Counted from the stretch's first letter, positions 1 to 9,203 are shown. The stretch: DNA of 64,000 nt from Caldilineaceae bacterium (GCA_022842065.1 JALHQH010000051.1:23693-87692), one strand, 5' to 3'. The notes: generated from the sequence alone by a model not told the origin. A program made the numbers and translations.

Positions 1-222
1 GCCCTCCCCAGCCAGATCGATGCGATCCACAGCTTTGAATGGGGCACCGATGTCAGCGTTGAGGGCATAGCCGATGGCTACACGCACTGCTTCTTTGTCA
101 CCTTCCAAAGCGCAGCCGATCGCGATGCCTATCTCCCACATCCGGCGCACAAAGCTTTTGGGACCGTGTTGCGACCACACCTGGCGAAAGTGCTGGTCTT
201 TGATTACTGGACGCAGGCATAA
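1..222 (+). CDS. Dabb (stress-responsive A/B barrel) domain protein, 3' end
   Basis: Frame 1 is open from the window edge to TAA at 220-222 and encodes the last 73 residues of a protein whose start lies outside. The sequence has the Dabb (stress responsive alpha-beta barrel) pattern: IHSFEWGTDVS, then THCFFVTF, then an AADRDAYLPHPAHKAF segment and a final strand ending LVFDYW. Dabb proteins are small dimeric ferredoxin-like barrels, usually about 100 residues, so roughly a quarter to a third is missing. Family members have diverse or unknown functions and no active site can be claimed. It is followed by a structured repeat at 242-322. Confidence 0.8.
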   Translation, partial: ALPSQIDAIHSFEWGTDVSVEGIADGYTHCFFVTFQSAADRDAYLPHPAHKAFGTVLRPHLAKVLVFDYWTQA

Positions 223-241
223 CGCACACATCCCGGCTTCT

Positions 242-322
242 CGCCGTGTACTCAGCATCCCCTGATGCTGAGCCCGTTTGCCCCAACACCCGTTCGCATC
301 GGGGGATGCGAACTACACGGCG
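242..322. repeat. Cloverleaf-forming repeat (GCATCCCC family)
   Basis: An outer stem pairs 242-250 with 314-322 (9 bp). Inside it are two perfect hairpins: 251-259 with 264-272 (loop CCCT) and 293-300 with 305-312 (loop GGGG). The result is a three-way junction. Related copies are at 60179-60262 (same topology), 17813-17852 (one hairpin) and 20315-20328 (core hairpin only). It lies between the end of the Dabb gene and the promoter at 343, so it may act as a terminator; that role is inference. Confidence 0.75.
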
Positions 323-342
323 GGCTGTCCCAAAAAACCGCT

Positions 343-371
343 TTGACATCCATCCCCACCCCGCATATAAT
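343..371 (+). promoter_or_regulatory. Full-consensus sigma-70-type promoter
   Basis: TTGACA at 343-348 and TATAAT at 366-371 are separated by exactly 17 bp. It is the only such perfect pair noticed in the window. It would start transcripts near 378, giving a leader of about 115 nt before the binding-protein start at 492, and should drive the operon 492-3970. Confidence 0.75.
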
Positions 372-491
372 CATTTCTGGTATACCATTCCCCACCATAC
401 CAACGTTTCCACTCCCATTGTCCAGACGTTAGCGAACCTATATGACTCGGTGCGCGCATGGCGCGAGCACCACACCAAGGAGAAAAGCTTT

Positions 492-2036
492 ATGTTCTCA
501 CGTCGTCGTTTTTTACAGGCTGCCGGTGTTGGTTTAAGTCTGCCCGTCCTCACCCAATTGCTCAGCGCCTGCCAAGGGATTACCCCCGGCAGCAGCACCG
601 CGATCAGCGAGATCGTCTGGTCGCGCGGGGATGATCTGCGCACCCAAGACCCGCAGTTGATTGGCGGGCGCATGGAAGGCGAGATCAACCGCTGTATTTA
701 TGATCAACTTTTTGATGTCGCACCGGATGGCGCGCAGATCCCCTGGCTGGCGACCGAATGGAAGAGCAATCCCGAAGGCACGATCTGGACGGCCACCCTG
801 CGTGAAGGTGCGACCTTCCACGATGGCTCACCCGTCACTGCGGAGGATGTCAAGTTCACCTATGAGCGGCTGCTCGCCAATCCCGATTTTCAACATAGCA
901 CCGCCTTTAAGGATCTGCTGGGCGGGGTTGATGCGCCCGATGCCATGACCGCGGTCTTTAACTGTCTCAAGCCGGCCCCGCTCTTTAACCTGTTGATGAA
1001 CGAGCACATTCTCTCCAAGAAGGCCGCCGAAGAGTTTGGCGAAACCTTCTGGGAAAAGGCCATCGGCAGCGGGCCTTTCCGCCATGTGGAATATGTCAAG
1101 GGCGAGTATTGGCTGGGTGAACGGTTTGATGGCTACTGGCAGCCCGACCTGGCCAAGGTGCAACGACTACGCTACCGCCCGATCAGCGAAGAGGCAACCC
1201 GTGTCGCCGCGCTGCGCTCGGGCGAAGTCGATATTATTGCCAATGTAAGCGGTGAACTGGCCGCCGAGTTGAGCAGCGATCCCAATATTGCCATCTACCG
1301 CCGCCCATCACTCGACCATCTCTATCTGCTCACCCAGAACAACCGCCCGCCGTTCGACAATCCCGACGCGCGTTGGGCCGTGAATTACGCCATCGACCGC
1401 AAGGCGCTGGTGGAGAACATTGTCAAAGCTGGTGAAGTAGTAGGTGGCCACATTCCTGCCGGCACCGTCGGTTACGATGCCAGCCTGGAAGCGGTGCCCT
1501 ATGATCCCGACGAGGCGCGTCGCTTGCTCGACAAGGCGGGCGTCGCCCCCGGCACCAAGATCGAGATGAAGGCCCATCCCTTCTGGTTTGCCAAGGGCAA
1601 GGAAGTGATGGAATATGTAGCCGGGGCCTTGCAGGAGATTGGCTTTGAGGTCGATCTGCAATTCCTGGAGCCAGGCGCCTACACCGAAGCGCGCAAGTCA
1701 GGTAGTTATGATCTGGCCTTGCAACAGGGTGGGAAAGCCAACAATCCCTGCAACCAATACAAGACCTTCTACACTACCGACACTTATGGCTCTGGCTTTG
1801 GGCCACAACACCCGGAGTTCCAAGCATTGGTTGACCAGGCCTGTGTCGAGGTTGATGCGGGCAAGAGCGACGAACTCTACAAGCAGATCCAAAAACAGAT
1901 CTACGACGAAGCAGTCGAAATTCAGCTCTACCGCCAGGAGAATATCTGGGCCGTGCGTAAACGCATCACCGGCTACGAAGCCTACGCGCCCGACACAACC
2001 CGGCCCTGGCAAGGGTTGGGGGTCACGGAGAGTTAG
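492..2036 (+). CDS. ABC transporter substrate-binding protein, family 5 (peptide/nickel type)
   Basis: Extracytoplasmic binding lipoprotein of a Dpp/Opp-type importer, 514 residues, a normal length for SBP family 5. The N-terminus combines a twin-arginine motif (SRRRFLQ) with a lipobox (LLSAC), so it is probably exported folded by Tat and then lipid-anchored. The family region follows, with ATEWKSNPEG, GSPVTAEDVKFTYERLL, a DNPDARWAVNYAIDR segment and a YDPDEARRLLDKAG segment. The start is the ATG at 492, preceded by AAGGAG at 477-482; the upstream in-frame extension to 246 would bury the signal peptide. It is first in an operon with two permeases. The substrate (oligopeptide, sugar oligomer or other) cannot be read from sequence. 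Confidence 0.9.
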   Translation: MFSRRRFLQAAGVGLSLPVLTQLLSACQGITPGSSTAISEIVWSRGDDLRTQDPQLIGGRMEGEINRCIYDQLFDVAPDGAQIPWLATEWKSNPEGTIWTATLREGATFHDGSPVTAEDVKFTYERLLANPDFQHSTAFKDLLGGVDAPDAMTAVFNCLKPAPLFNLLMNEHILSKKAAEEFGETFWEKAIGSGPFRHVEYVKGEYWLGERFDGYWQPDLAKVQRLRYRPISEEATRVAALRSGEVDIIANVSGELAAELSSDPNIAIYRRPSLDHLYLLTQNNRPPFDNPDARWAVNYAIDRKALVENIVKAGEVVGGHIPAGTVGYDASLEAVPYDPDEARRLLDKAGVAPGTKIEMKAHPFWFAKGKEVMEYVAGALQEIGFEVDLQFLEPGAYTEARKSGSYDLALQQGGKANNPCNQYKTFYTTDTYGSGFGPQHPEFQALVDQACVEVDAGKSDELYKQIQKQIYDEAVEIQLYRQENIWAVRKRITGYEAYAPDTTRPWQGLGVTES

Positions 2037-2107
2037 GTGATTCGTGATTGGGTGATTAGGTGATTGGTGATTAGGTGATTTCGACAAACCCAATTACTAA
2101 TCACCCA
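2037..2107. repeat. Word-array repeat (GTGATTAG-type) with inverted end
   Basis: Repeated GTGATT words begin directly at the TAG stop of the binding-protein gene. The array ends with its own inverse: 2049-2059 pairs with 2097-2107 over 11 bp. It lies between the SBP gene and the first permease gene. It resembles other word arrays at 28452, 35243, 40608, 52822 and 61158. Confidence 0.6.
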
Positions 2108-2124
2108 TTAATTTGGAAATTGAC

Positions 2125-3045
2125 ATGGGTGCATACATTCGTCGTCGTTTACTCCAATCGATCTTTGTCGTTTGGGGGGTATCGGTATTGGTCTTCTTTT
2201 TATTGCGGTTGGCACCGGGTGATCCGGTAGTAATGCTGCTGGCGGAGAGCGCTTCGCCCGAACAGATTGCGGCGGCGCGCGCCAAGTGGGGCTTGGATCA
2301 GCCGATCCCGGTGCAATATGTGGTCTTTCTGGGGCGCGCCTTGCGTGGCGATCTGGGCGATTCGCTCTTCTTTCAGCAGCCGGCCATTGAGGTACTCTTT
2401 GAACGGATGCCGGCAACCCTGCAACTTTCGGGGGTGGCGCTGCTCTTTTCTTTAGCGGTCGCGATCCCCATGGGGATTCTCTCGGCGCTCAAGCGCGACT
2501 CGATCTGGGATTACCTGGGCACCGGGCTGGCGATGCTGGGGCAAGCCATTCCCCCCTATTGGCTCGGTATTATGCTGATCCTGCTCTTTTCGGTGAGTTT
2601 GCGCTGGTTTCCCACCTCGGGCCGGGGGACGCTGAGCCACTTAGTGCTGCCGGCGATTACGCTGGGATCGGTGCTGATGGCACTGGTGACGCGCCTGGTA
2701 AGATCGGGCATGCTTGATGTGTTGAGCGAAGATTATGTACGGACCGCACGTGCCAAAGGGCTGGTCGAACGCACAGTGATCGTCCGCCATGCGTTGCGCA
2801 ACATTCTGATCCCCCTGGTCACGGTGATCGGCCTGCAACTGGGCGCGCTCTTTGGCGGTGCGGTGATCGTCGAAAGCATCTTTGCCTGGCCGGGAGTCGG
2901 GCGACTGGCGCTCCAAGCGATCAGCGCGCGCGACTATCCACTGGTGCAAGCTGCGGTGCTCATTATCTCGATTGTCTATGTCTTTCTTAACCTCGCCGTA
3001 GATATCCTCTACGTCTATCTGGACCCACGGATTCGTTATGAGTGA
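2125..3045 (+). CDS. ABC transporter permease, DppB type
   Basis: Inner-membrane subunit of the importer, 306 residues from the ATG at 2125; a TTG at 2113 is a possible alternative start. It has the DppB layout: an N-terminal helix (RRRLLQSIFVVWGVSVLVFF), the APGDPV motif, a cytoplasmic DQPIPVQYVVFL segment, then five further helices. The ATPase-contact EAA loop is visible as DYVRTARAKGLVERTV. The C-terminus YVYLDPRIRYE is typical of the family. The stop overlaps the next permease gene by 8 bp, which suggests translational coupling. Confidence 0.92.
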   Translation: MGAYIRRRLLQSIFVVWGVSVLVFFLLRLAPGDPVVMLLAESASPEQIAAARAKWGLDQPIPVQYVVFLGRALRGDLGDSLFFQQPAIEVLFERMPATLQLSGVALLFSLAVAIPMGILSALKRDSIWDYLGTGLAMLGQAIPPYWLGIMLILLFSVSLRWFPTSGRGTLSHLVLPAITLGSVLMALVTRLVRSGMLDVLSEDYVRTARAKGLVERTVIVRHALRNILIPLVTVIGLQLGALFGGAVIVESIFAWPGVGRLALQAISARDYPLVQAAVLIISIVYVFLNLAVDILYVYLDPRIRYE

Positions 3046-3970
3046 GACGATCAGTAACAATCCAACGATTGGCAATGCGCCTACAGCTACGGTGCAAAGT
3101 GCGCTAGCTGCGCCCAAACGGGCCGCCACCCTTTGGCAACGCTTTCTGCGTAGCCGCCGTGCAGTCACCGGTTTGACCATTCTGCTCGTAATCACCGCAG
3201 TGGCTTTGCTGGCCCCACTGATTGCGCCCTACCCAGCCGGCCAACAGGATACCAGCCGGATCCAGTTGCCGCCCCTCTCAACTTCTGAAAGCAACACCTT
3301 TCACCTGCTGGGCACGGATGCGTTGGGTCGCGATCTGCTGTCGCGGATGATGTTTGGTGGGCGGATTTCGCTGCTGGTCGGCATCACGGTTGTGAGCGTA
3401 GCAGGGCTGATTGGGGTACCGTTAGGACTGCTCAGCGGCTTCTTTGGCAAATTCCTTGACACGCTGATCATGCGGCTGGTCGATGTGCAGTTAGCTGTGC
3501 CCTTTATCCTGCTCGCGATCGCGATTATGGCGATCTTGGGGACGGGTTTGTGGAATGTGATCCTGGTATTGGGGGTCAGCAGCTGGGTCGGTTATGCGCG
3601 CATTGTGCGTGGTACCGTGCTCAGCCTGCGGGAACAGCCCTTTATCGAGGCGGGGCGTTGTGTCGGCATGTCCAACCGGCGGCTGATCCTACGCCACCTG
3701 CTGCCCAATGTGTGGACACCGGTGATTGTGCTGGCGACACAAGGGGTCGGCGGCGCAATTCTGGCCGAATCATCGCTCACCTTTTTGGGACTAGGCATTT
3801 CGCCGTTGATTCCCACCTGGGGCGCGATGGTGGCCGATGGCCGCAACTACTTGACAACGGCCTGGTGGATCTCCACCTTTCCGGGGTTATTGCTGACGGT
3901 AACGGTGCTGGCGATCTATTTTCTAGGTGATGGCTTGCGTGATGTGCTGGACCCGCGGCTGCGGGTCTAA
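3038..3970 (+). CDS. ABC transporter permease, DppC type
   Basis: Second permease of the importer, 310 residues. The N-terminal cytoplasmic stretch is followed by LRSRRAVTGLTILLVITAVA (helix 1), the periplasmic LLGTDALGRDLLSRMMFGGR motif typical of DppC, and the EAA loop EQPFIEAGRCVGMSNRRLI. It ends LGDGLRDVLDPRLRV, as expected for the family. It overlaps the DppB-type gene by 8 bp. No ATPase gene follows; transcription appears to end at the hairpin at 3972-4021, so ATPases must come from elsewhere in the genome. Confidence 0.92.
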   Translation: MSETISNNPTIGNAPTATVQSALAAPKRAATLWQRFLRSRRAVTGLTILLVITAVALLAPLIAPYPAGQQDTSRIQLPPLSTSESNTFHLLGTDALGRDLLSRMMFGGRISLLVGITVVSVAGLIGVPLGLLSGFFGKFLDTLIMRLVDVQLAVPFILLAIAIMAILGTGLWNVILVLGVSSWVGYARIVRGTVLSLREQPFIEAGRCVGMSNRRLILRHLLPNVWTPVIVLATQGVGGAILAESSLTFLGLGISPLIPTWGAMVADGRNYLTTAWWISTFPGLLLTVTVLAIYFLGDGLRDVLDPRLRV

Positions 3971-3971
3971 G

Positions 3972-4021
3972 TCTTCCCTCTCGTACGGGCACGATATATC
4001 GTGCCCGTATGAGAGGGAAGA
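3972..4021. terminator. Long inverted repeat between convergent genes (GGGCAC palindrome family)
   Basis: A 25-bp stem with a single G-T pair, centred on GATATATC, fills the space between the convergent permease gene and the peptidase gene ending at 4030. It belongs to the dispersed family with cores [GG]GGGCACGAT/ATCGTGCCC also at 30724, 37604, 50659, 53774 and 63977. It probably works as a bidirectional terminator. Confidence 0.75.
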
Positions 4022-4029
4022 TTTAAGTG

Positions 4030-6312
4030 TTACTTGTTCACAAAGGGCAAGTAGGTCTTGGTGAAGCTGAGGAAGAGCTCATCGCTGGCAATGCCCGGAT
4101 CGCGGGGCGACTCGACATCCGTAACCACCAAGATGATCTTCGTCTCGGCGGGTTTGTTGCCATCGCCAGTAACGGCCGGCACGGTATAGTCGATGGTACG
4201 CCCCGTACCAATCTTGGTCGTGTCGCTGATCACATCGGCATACCACTCGTAGAGATATTCACCCCCACTACCCAAGGCAAAATCGAGCGCGGCATCAATG
4301 CCTAGTGTCGCCAAGGTTTGTGAAGCATCTGCCGCGGTCAAGCTAATCGTCGTGCCAGGCAGGATCTCGCTCACATCAGTTGGGCTGGTGATCTTGGCAT
4401 AGGGAGCCATGTAACGCTCATTGACTGGAATGTAGACCTGATACTGCTGGGGCGTGCCCTCATCTGGGGTGGCAGCCACCGTCAGAATGTAGACTGGGAT
4501 CAATTGGTCTTGATCCCAGGTGATCGGCCCTTCCCAGTAGCCCAGGGTGCTGCTGATAATCTCCTTTTCCCCCAACAACGGCACATAGCTCAACGCCACC
4601 TGCGCTTCGGCCTTTTCAAAGAGGGTTTGGATAGTCTCAAAGGGACGCACCGAGACCGTCTGCGGCGCGTTGGTCCCGGCGGCGACGGCTTGCTGAATCT
4701 GGCGATAGCCACCAATCCCACCCAAAACTAATTCATCAAGTTTGCCGGCGGCCATCACTTCTGGTGAGGCAGTGGCATCGACATAGACTGCCAACTTGGC
4801 GCCAGGACCAACGACGGAGAACTGCACTGGGGTCACTGCACCGGCGGCCTGGATAGGGGGCGTATAGCTGATGACGCGCTGGTAGACCACCTGATGATTG
4901 GTCACTGTGTCGGCCAGGATTCGCAGTGCGCCGGCAGCATTGGCCTGGCCGGGCAGGCGACCAGTATCTTCGGCACTGGTGAGGACATCCTGCACCACCG
5001 TTGTGAATTGGGCATCACCAGGCATCAACTGGTTCTGGTTGAGGAAGGCATCGGCAATGCCACGTGCGGTATCGGCGTCAATGGCTAATTTGGCATTCAC
5101 ACCAGCCGCCTGCACCGTCAACACGTCGGAGATGACCGATTCACTCCACAGCGTGTCGCTATTGTGATACTGGAAGAGACCGGCGCTCTCATCCATCAGC
5201 AGGTCGCCATCTGATGACACATAGAGATCGTTGGTGGCATACAGCGCTTCGACGCCACTGGCCAGCACTGTCCCGGTCTGGGTGATGGTGCCGGTCACGC
5301 CAAAGGCCGAGCCGAGCGCGGTCCAGCGCCCTTGTGCCTCCGCCAACCCCAGCGGTTGGATGTTAAAAATCGGCATTTCGGCCAAGGGGGTATCGCCACC
5401 AGTACTGGCAGCCGTCAGTTGGCTACTGTTGACGGCCAACGCCACCGGCGAGCCGGATTGGTGGGTCCACCAGTGAAAGGTTGAATCGACTACGGTATTG
5501 TCGTCATGGTTGAACCAACGGTCATTATAGTAGGCCGGATGTTCAGCCAGAATGCGCGCAACTTGCCAGTTCGGCAGCTTTTCATTGACTGATTTGAACC
5601 AGGCTTGGGCCATGCTGTTATTCCAACGCATGTGCCAGCCGACGGCCGCGCCCAAGTCGGTGTCGGACATAACGGTTTTCATGCCCATGAGCAGGCGGGT
5701 GCCATTCATGGCGCGCGCCCAGCGCTGTAAATTGGTAAAGGGATCATCGAGCACGTTACAGGCCGCTAAGCCGATCCAATCGTTATCGCGCGTGCCCCAG
5801 CGATACTGCGCATCTTCAGCGGTCGCGATACTATCGTTGTGGGTATTGCCACCGACGCCAAAGTAGATGCCGGCCGTTGAACCGTGGCCGGCAAAGTAGG
5901 CATAGTCCACATTGTCGATATAGAACTCTTCGTTAGCGCCCCAGTCAGTTTCCCAGGCACTACCATTACCATAGACATAGGGTGCCGACCAGCGTGGGGC
6001 GGGGAAGAGTTCAAAGGGGAAGAATGGATAGTACTGCTGCGTCAGCCGATTGCGCAGCCCTAGTGCATCGGGGGCAGTTGCGGGTAAGTCTGCACCACCG
6101 GCACCGGCCGGGGGATAATCAACCACATACCAGACTCCAACCTCTAAGGCCCCGTCGTCAAGTTGATTAGGTGCATCTGGGGCAGCTACATCATCATCAT
6201 TGGCCGAGGCCGTGGGCACCAAACCAAAGAGAATAAAGAGCGTGAGCATGACGCTCATTACCTTGGACAACGTCTGTTGGTGTCGCCACCGATTGTTAAC
6301 TATTTGGGACAT
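4030..6312 (-). CDS. Secreted DUF6345-like putative cysteine peptidase with C-terminal LPxV tag
   Basis: 760 residues, with an AAGGAG site 6 nt before ATG. Residues 14-38 form a signal peptide ending PTASA. The region about 50-290 has a caspase-like pattern: YAYFAGHG with His143 and IGLAACNVL with Cys185, spaced as in clan CD peptidases; I assign it to DUF6345 from memory of the family's GHG and AC motifs. A long beta-rich region follows (about 300-750). The C-terminus reads KTYLPFVNK, the tag shared by the five neighbouring proteins. It is a paralogue of 6559-8799. Peptidase activity is inferred only from the His/Cys pair. Confidence 0.7.
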   Translation of the reverse strand: MSQIVNNRWRHQQTLSKVMSVMLTLFILFGLVPTASANDDDVAAPDAPNQLDDGALEVGVWYVVDYPPAGAGGADLPATAPDALGLRNRLTQQYYPFFPFELFPAPRWSAPYVYGNGSAWETDWGANEEFYIDNVDYAYFAGHGSTAGIYFGVGGNTHNDSIATAEDAQYRWGTRDNDWIGLAACNVLDDPFTNLQRWARAMNGTRLLMGMKTVMSDTDLGAAVGWHMRWNNSMAQAWFKSVNEKLPNWQVARILAEHPAYYNDRWFNHDDNTVVDSTFHWWTHQSGSPVALAVNSSQLTAASTGGDTPLAEMPIFNIQPLGLAEAQGRWTALGSAFGVTGTITQTGTVLASGVEALYATNDLYVSSDGDLLMDESAGLFQYHNSDTLWSESVISDVLTVQAAGVNAKLAIDADTARGIADAFLNQNQLMPGDAQFTTVVQDVLTSAEDTGRLPGQANAAGALRILADTVTNHQVVYQRVISYTPPIQAAGAVTPVQFSVVGPGAKLAVYVDATASPEVMAAGKLDELVLGGIGGYRQIQQAVAAGTNAPQTVSVRPFETIQTLFEKAEAQVALSYVPLLGEKEIISSTLGYWEGPITWDQDQLIPVYILTVAATPDEGTPQQYQVYIPVNERYMAPYAKITSPTDVSEILPGTTISLTAADASQTLATLGIDAALDFALGSGGEYLYEWYADVISDTTKIGTGRTIDYTVPAVTGDGNKPAETKIILVVTDVESPRDPGIASDELFLSFTKTYLPFVNK

Positions 6313-6406
6313 CGTTTGCTCCTTTGCAATTACTGCTTTTGTGCTTTGGATGACAGTAGATGGGCGAGAAGCTGTGGGGGCGGGGACGGGCCAATCTTAT
6401 GTTGAC

Positions 6407-6468
6407 CGTGCGGTGGGTGTGGTTCACACCCAGATTTAGAGCAAGGTGTGAACCACACCCACCGCACG
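6407..6468. terminator. 24-bp stem inverted repeat
   Basis: Arms 6407-6430 and 6445-6468 are perfectly complementary (24 bp) around a 14-nt loop. With the neighbouring hairpin at 6488-6558 it fills the gap between two co-oriented peptidase genes, just upstream of the start at 6312. It is a likely terminator for the minus-strand gene at 6559 or an insulator. Confidence 0.6.
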
Positions 6469-6487
6469 AAGCTAACCGGTAACGTCC

Positions 6488-6558
6488 ATAATCAGTAGAC
6501 GGCAACACTCTCTGGCTTCGACAAGCTCAGCCGCCGAGTGTTGCCGTCTACTGATTAT
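6488..6558. terminator. 23-bp stem inverted repeat with CTTCGACAAGCTCAG loop
   Basis: Arms 6488-6510 and 6536-6558 pair perfectly over 23 bp. The loop carries GGCTTCGACAAGCTCAGCC, which itself can fold and which I recognise as a word common in intergenic repeats of many bacteria. It abuts the stop codon of the minus-strand gene at 6559. A related loop (GGCTTCG ... CTCAGTCGCCGAG) occurs at 34626-34696. Confidence 0.65.
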
Positions 6559-8799
6559 TTACTTATTGACGAAGGGCAGGAAGACGGTCGGGCCAACGTT
6601 GAGTTGGGCCACGGCAGTCGAACTGGCTTCGTTCGGGCTCTCGGTATCGGTCACAACCAGATAGACCTCAAGCGTACTGGCATGGTCGTCAGCCATAGCC
6701 GGGACCATAAAGGTGACATTGGTGAGACCATCGCCGGGATTGAGGTCGGTAATCTGGTTTTCGTCGGCCACACTGCCCAGATACCACTCATAGGTATAGG
6801 TGCCGTCGGCCCCGTTGTACCCCATGACAAAGTCAAAGCCATCCCCAATGCCCAGCGCTTTGAGCGTCTTGGTGGCATCGGCGGCGGTCAAGGTCACGGC
6901 CACGCTCGGTTGCACCATGGCCGGGGCGGCCGGGGCGTTGAGAATGCGGGCCAACGGACGCATGTACTGCGAACTGGCCGGCAGATAGAAGAAATCTTCG
7001 GCCTCGACATTGGTATCGACCTCGGTATACTGGACCAGCAACTCGTAGACCGGAATCAATTCACCCTGGCTGTTTCCTGGGGCACTTTCCCAGTAAGCCA
7101 GTGTAGAGGAAAGGACCGTTTGATCTTCAATCTCAAGGGGAATCGAGTTCATGGTCACCTCTTTGTCGAGGGCCAGATACAAGGCTTCGGCGGTGGCCGT
7201 ATTGATGATCGTCGTCATGATCTGTTCGCCACTGGCGGCAGAGATGGCCGGCGAAACACTGCGCCAGCCACCTTGCACACCGGCGGGCGCAGCACCAAGC
7301 ACCCCAGCCGCATTAACCTGACCGGCAATCGGCACATAGACCTTCTGCTTAGCACCGGGGCCGACAATCGTGAATTCCAGATCCGCGCCCACACCGGAAG
7401 CCAGGACAACTGGCACCGTCAACTTGCGCGAGTAGATCACCTGCCACATGGAAGGAATCTCGGCGGCACTGATCGACGCGGCACTAATCTCCCCATCTTT
7501 TGCCACGGTACCGACTGTGTCGGAGACAACCTCGTAGAAGACCGCATCGCTGGTCAGCAGACCATTCTGGGTCAGGAAGCTGTCGGCAATGCGGCGGGCA
7601 TCATCGCCGTTGATGTAGTTGGCATCGGCGGCGGAGACGGCCATCGCCTGCTGGGCCGAGCTGTCAGTCCAGAGTTGGCTCAGGTCGGTATACTTGTAGA
7701 TCCCGCTGTCCTGGTCCAATTCCACCGTCTTGCTCAGCGCGCTGCTGACCAGGAAGGGGCTATCGCTTGGGACCGGCGGTGGCGTCACATCCTCCAGCAG
7801 GCCGGCGGCTTGCAGCGTGGGCGTCACCGGAATACTGAAGATGCTGCCCAGATTTTGGAAATCCTCGGCAGCAGCATCAAGCCCGTAGGGATCAACCTTG
7901 AAGACAGGCAGTTCATCGGCGAGCAGCCCGACCGGGATCTGGCTGGCCGTTTCGGTGCCACAACTGTGGGTATACCAGTAGTAGTCATTGTCAACGCTAT
8001 CGGTGCAGACACTACTATAATACGGATTGTCGTTGAAACAACTCGTCTCTTCAGCGATTACCCGTGCGGTGCGGCCACGTTGGGCGACATCACAGGCGTT
8101 GAACCACGATTGGGTCATGTTATAGCCATAGCGCAGGTAACGACCAAAGTGATAGGCCTGGGTATCCCAATAGTTGTTGTGGGCACTAGCGTTGGTGACA
8201 AAACCCAGGATCAGATGCTGGCGATTCATACATTGCGCCATGGGGCCGATCCCGCTGTCGGCGAGCACCTGGCAAGAGGTGAGTGCCAACCACTCATTGT
8301 CGCCGTCGCCCCAGGCGGCATTACAGTCGATCGGGGCAGAAAGCGTGCCGTCATCGTGGGTAGCGTTGTCAAAGGTAAAACTAGCCGGCGAGCCATGGCC
8401 CACGTAGAACTGCAGGTCAACGGAATCGATATAGCTGTTCTCCGTCCCCCCACGTGAGGCGAGTTTGAAATCCTCCTCCCAGGCCGAAGCCTCGTTGTAA
8501 CTATAACGCTGTGTAAACCAGCCATTAAGCCAATACCACATGCCATAGCGCTCGGCAGCAGTTGCCTGGGTCAGGTTACCGGCGCTGCCGTGTACCCCCA
8601 ATTCCCAGGCACCGCCATCATCCGCAGTGACCGCGTCGGGCTGCGCCACTTCTTCAGCCGCCACCGGACCATCAGGGCCATTGACATCGGTATCGCCGGC
8701 CTGAAGGACTGGCGCGAGCAAGAGTGTCGCCAACACACTCAGGCAGAGTGCTTGCCAAAGGCGACTGCGCCAACGACGTGTAAACCAATATTTACCCAT
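6559..8799 (-). CDS. Secreted DUF6345-like putative cysteine peptidase, paralogue of 4030-6312
   Basis: 746 residues from the ATG at 8799, chosen because GGAGGG lies about 8 nt upstream and the signal peptide (RRWRSRLWQALCLSVLATLL, then LLAPVLQAG) follows directly; the in-frame extension to 8847 lacks these. The putative catalytic pair is His135 (QFYVGHGSPAS) and Cys176 (LALTSCQVL). The rest mirrors its downstream neighbour, including LSSTLAYWES and the TLKALGIGDGFDF segment near the end. The C-terminus is PTVFLPFVNK, nearly identical to the neighbour's tag. The pair looks like a tandem duplication, now well diverged. Enzymatic function is unproven. Confidence 0.7.
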   Translation of the reverse strand: MGKYWFTRRWRSRLWQALCLSVLATLLLAPVLQAGDTDVNGPDGPVAAEEVAQPDAVTADDGGAWELGVHGSAGNLTQATAAERYGMWYWLNGWFTQRYSYNEASAWEEDFKLASRGGTENSYIDSVDLQFYVGHGSPASFTFDNATHDDGTLSAPIDCNAAWGDGDNEWLALTSCQVLADSGIGPMAQCMNRQHLILGFVTNASAHNNYWDTQAYHFGRYLRYGYNMTQSWFNACDVAQRGRTARVIAEETSCFNDNPYYSSVCTDSVDNDYYWYTHSCGTETASQIPVGLLADELPVFKVDPYGLDAAAEDFQNLGSIFSIPVTPTLQAAGLLEDVTPPPVPSDSPFLVSSALSKTVELDQDSGIYKYTDLSQLWTDSSAQQAMAVSAADANYINGDDARRIADSFLTQNGLLTSDAVFYEVVSDTVGTVAKDGEISAASISAAEIPSMWQVIYSRKLTVPVVLASGVGADLEFTIVGPGAKQKVYVPIAGQVNAAGVLGAAPAGVQGGWRSVSPAISAASGEQIMTTIINTATAEALYLALDKEVTMNSIPLEIEDQTVLSSTLAYWESAPGNSQGELIPVYELLVQYTEVDTNVEAEDFFYLPASSQYMRPLARILNAPAAPAMVQPSVAVTLTAADATKTLKALGIGDGFDFVMGYNGADGTYTYEWYLGSVADENQITDLNPGDGLTNVTFMVPAMADDHASTLEVYLVVTDTESPNEASSTAVAQLNVGPTVFLPFVNK

Positions 8800-8891
8800 A
8801 CTACATCCCTCCACTAAGTTGAAACTGCATGAACTACTAAATCGCATTGTTTGCCGGTTGCGTTGGATTGCGGTACTGATTAGAACTCACC

Positions 8892-9060
8892 TGGTACACT
8901 GTAAATTAAATTGTGATAGGTAAATTCTACCCCCTCCCAACCTCCCTCAGGTTGGGGGAGGAGCCGTAATCTCCGCTAGCGGCATGACGGTTCCCTCCCC
9001 AAGCTGGGGAGGGTTAGGGAGGGGTTTCCTACCTATCAAGACTTAACTGACACTGTACTA
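8892..9060. repeat. Composite MITE-like element (TACACTGT ends, CCCTCCC core)
   Basis: The outer ends read TACACTGTAAATTAA at 8895-8909 and its imperfect inverse at 9043-9057 (12 of 15 positions). Inside, GATAGGTA at 8915 pairs with TACCTATC ending at 9037 and encloses a CCCTCCC/GGGAGGG palindromic core. The same outer ends bound a different interior at 13494-13624. It fills most of the roughly 400-bp gene-free stretch 8800-9203, in which I see no small gene. Confidence 0.6.
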
Positions 9061-9064
9061 GTTT

Positions 9065-9104
9065 GCTGGTGTCGGGTCATGCTGCAGCGTGACCCGACAC
9101 CAGC
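9065..9104. terminator. 15-bp stem hairpin
   Basis: Arms 9065-9079 and 9090-9104 are perfectly complementary with GCTGCAGC in the loop. It lies downstream of the minus-strand gene ending at 9204 and next to the composite repeat; it is a second candidate terminator after 9155-9190. Confidence 0.5.
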
Positions 9105-9154
9105 AGTTTGCGCTGTCGGGTGTAAGTTCTATGCGAATTAAAGTGAGCACTGTC

Positions 9155-9190
9155 TGAAAACGGTAGCGCAAGATCAATCTACCGTTTTCA
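9155..9190. terminator. 12-bp stem hairpin after the gingipain-like gene
   Basis: Arms 9155-9166 and 9179-9190 pair over 12 bp around a 12-nt loop. The arm nearest the gene ends 14 nt beyond the stop codon of 9204-13433, the expected place for its terminator. Confidence 0.55.
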
Positions 9191-9203
9191 AAGCAACCGC
9201 ACT

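Noticed and set aside
246..491. N-terminal extension of the first binding protein
   Set aside because: The extension runs through a cloverleaf repeat and the promoter at 343-371. The ATG at 492 has a ribosome site and begins the Tat/lipobox signal.
6538..8457. Long plus-strand open frame (639 codons) opposite a peptidase gene
   Set aside because: It is rich in His, Gly and Arg, lacks any recognisable domain and is the exact antisense of the DUF6345-like gene 6559-8799, which has a ribosome site, signal peptide and motifs. It is a shadow frame.
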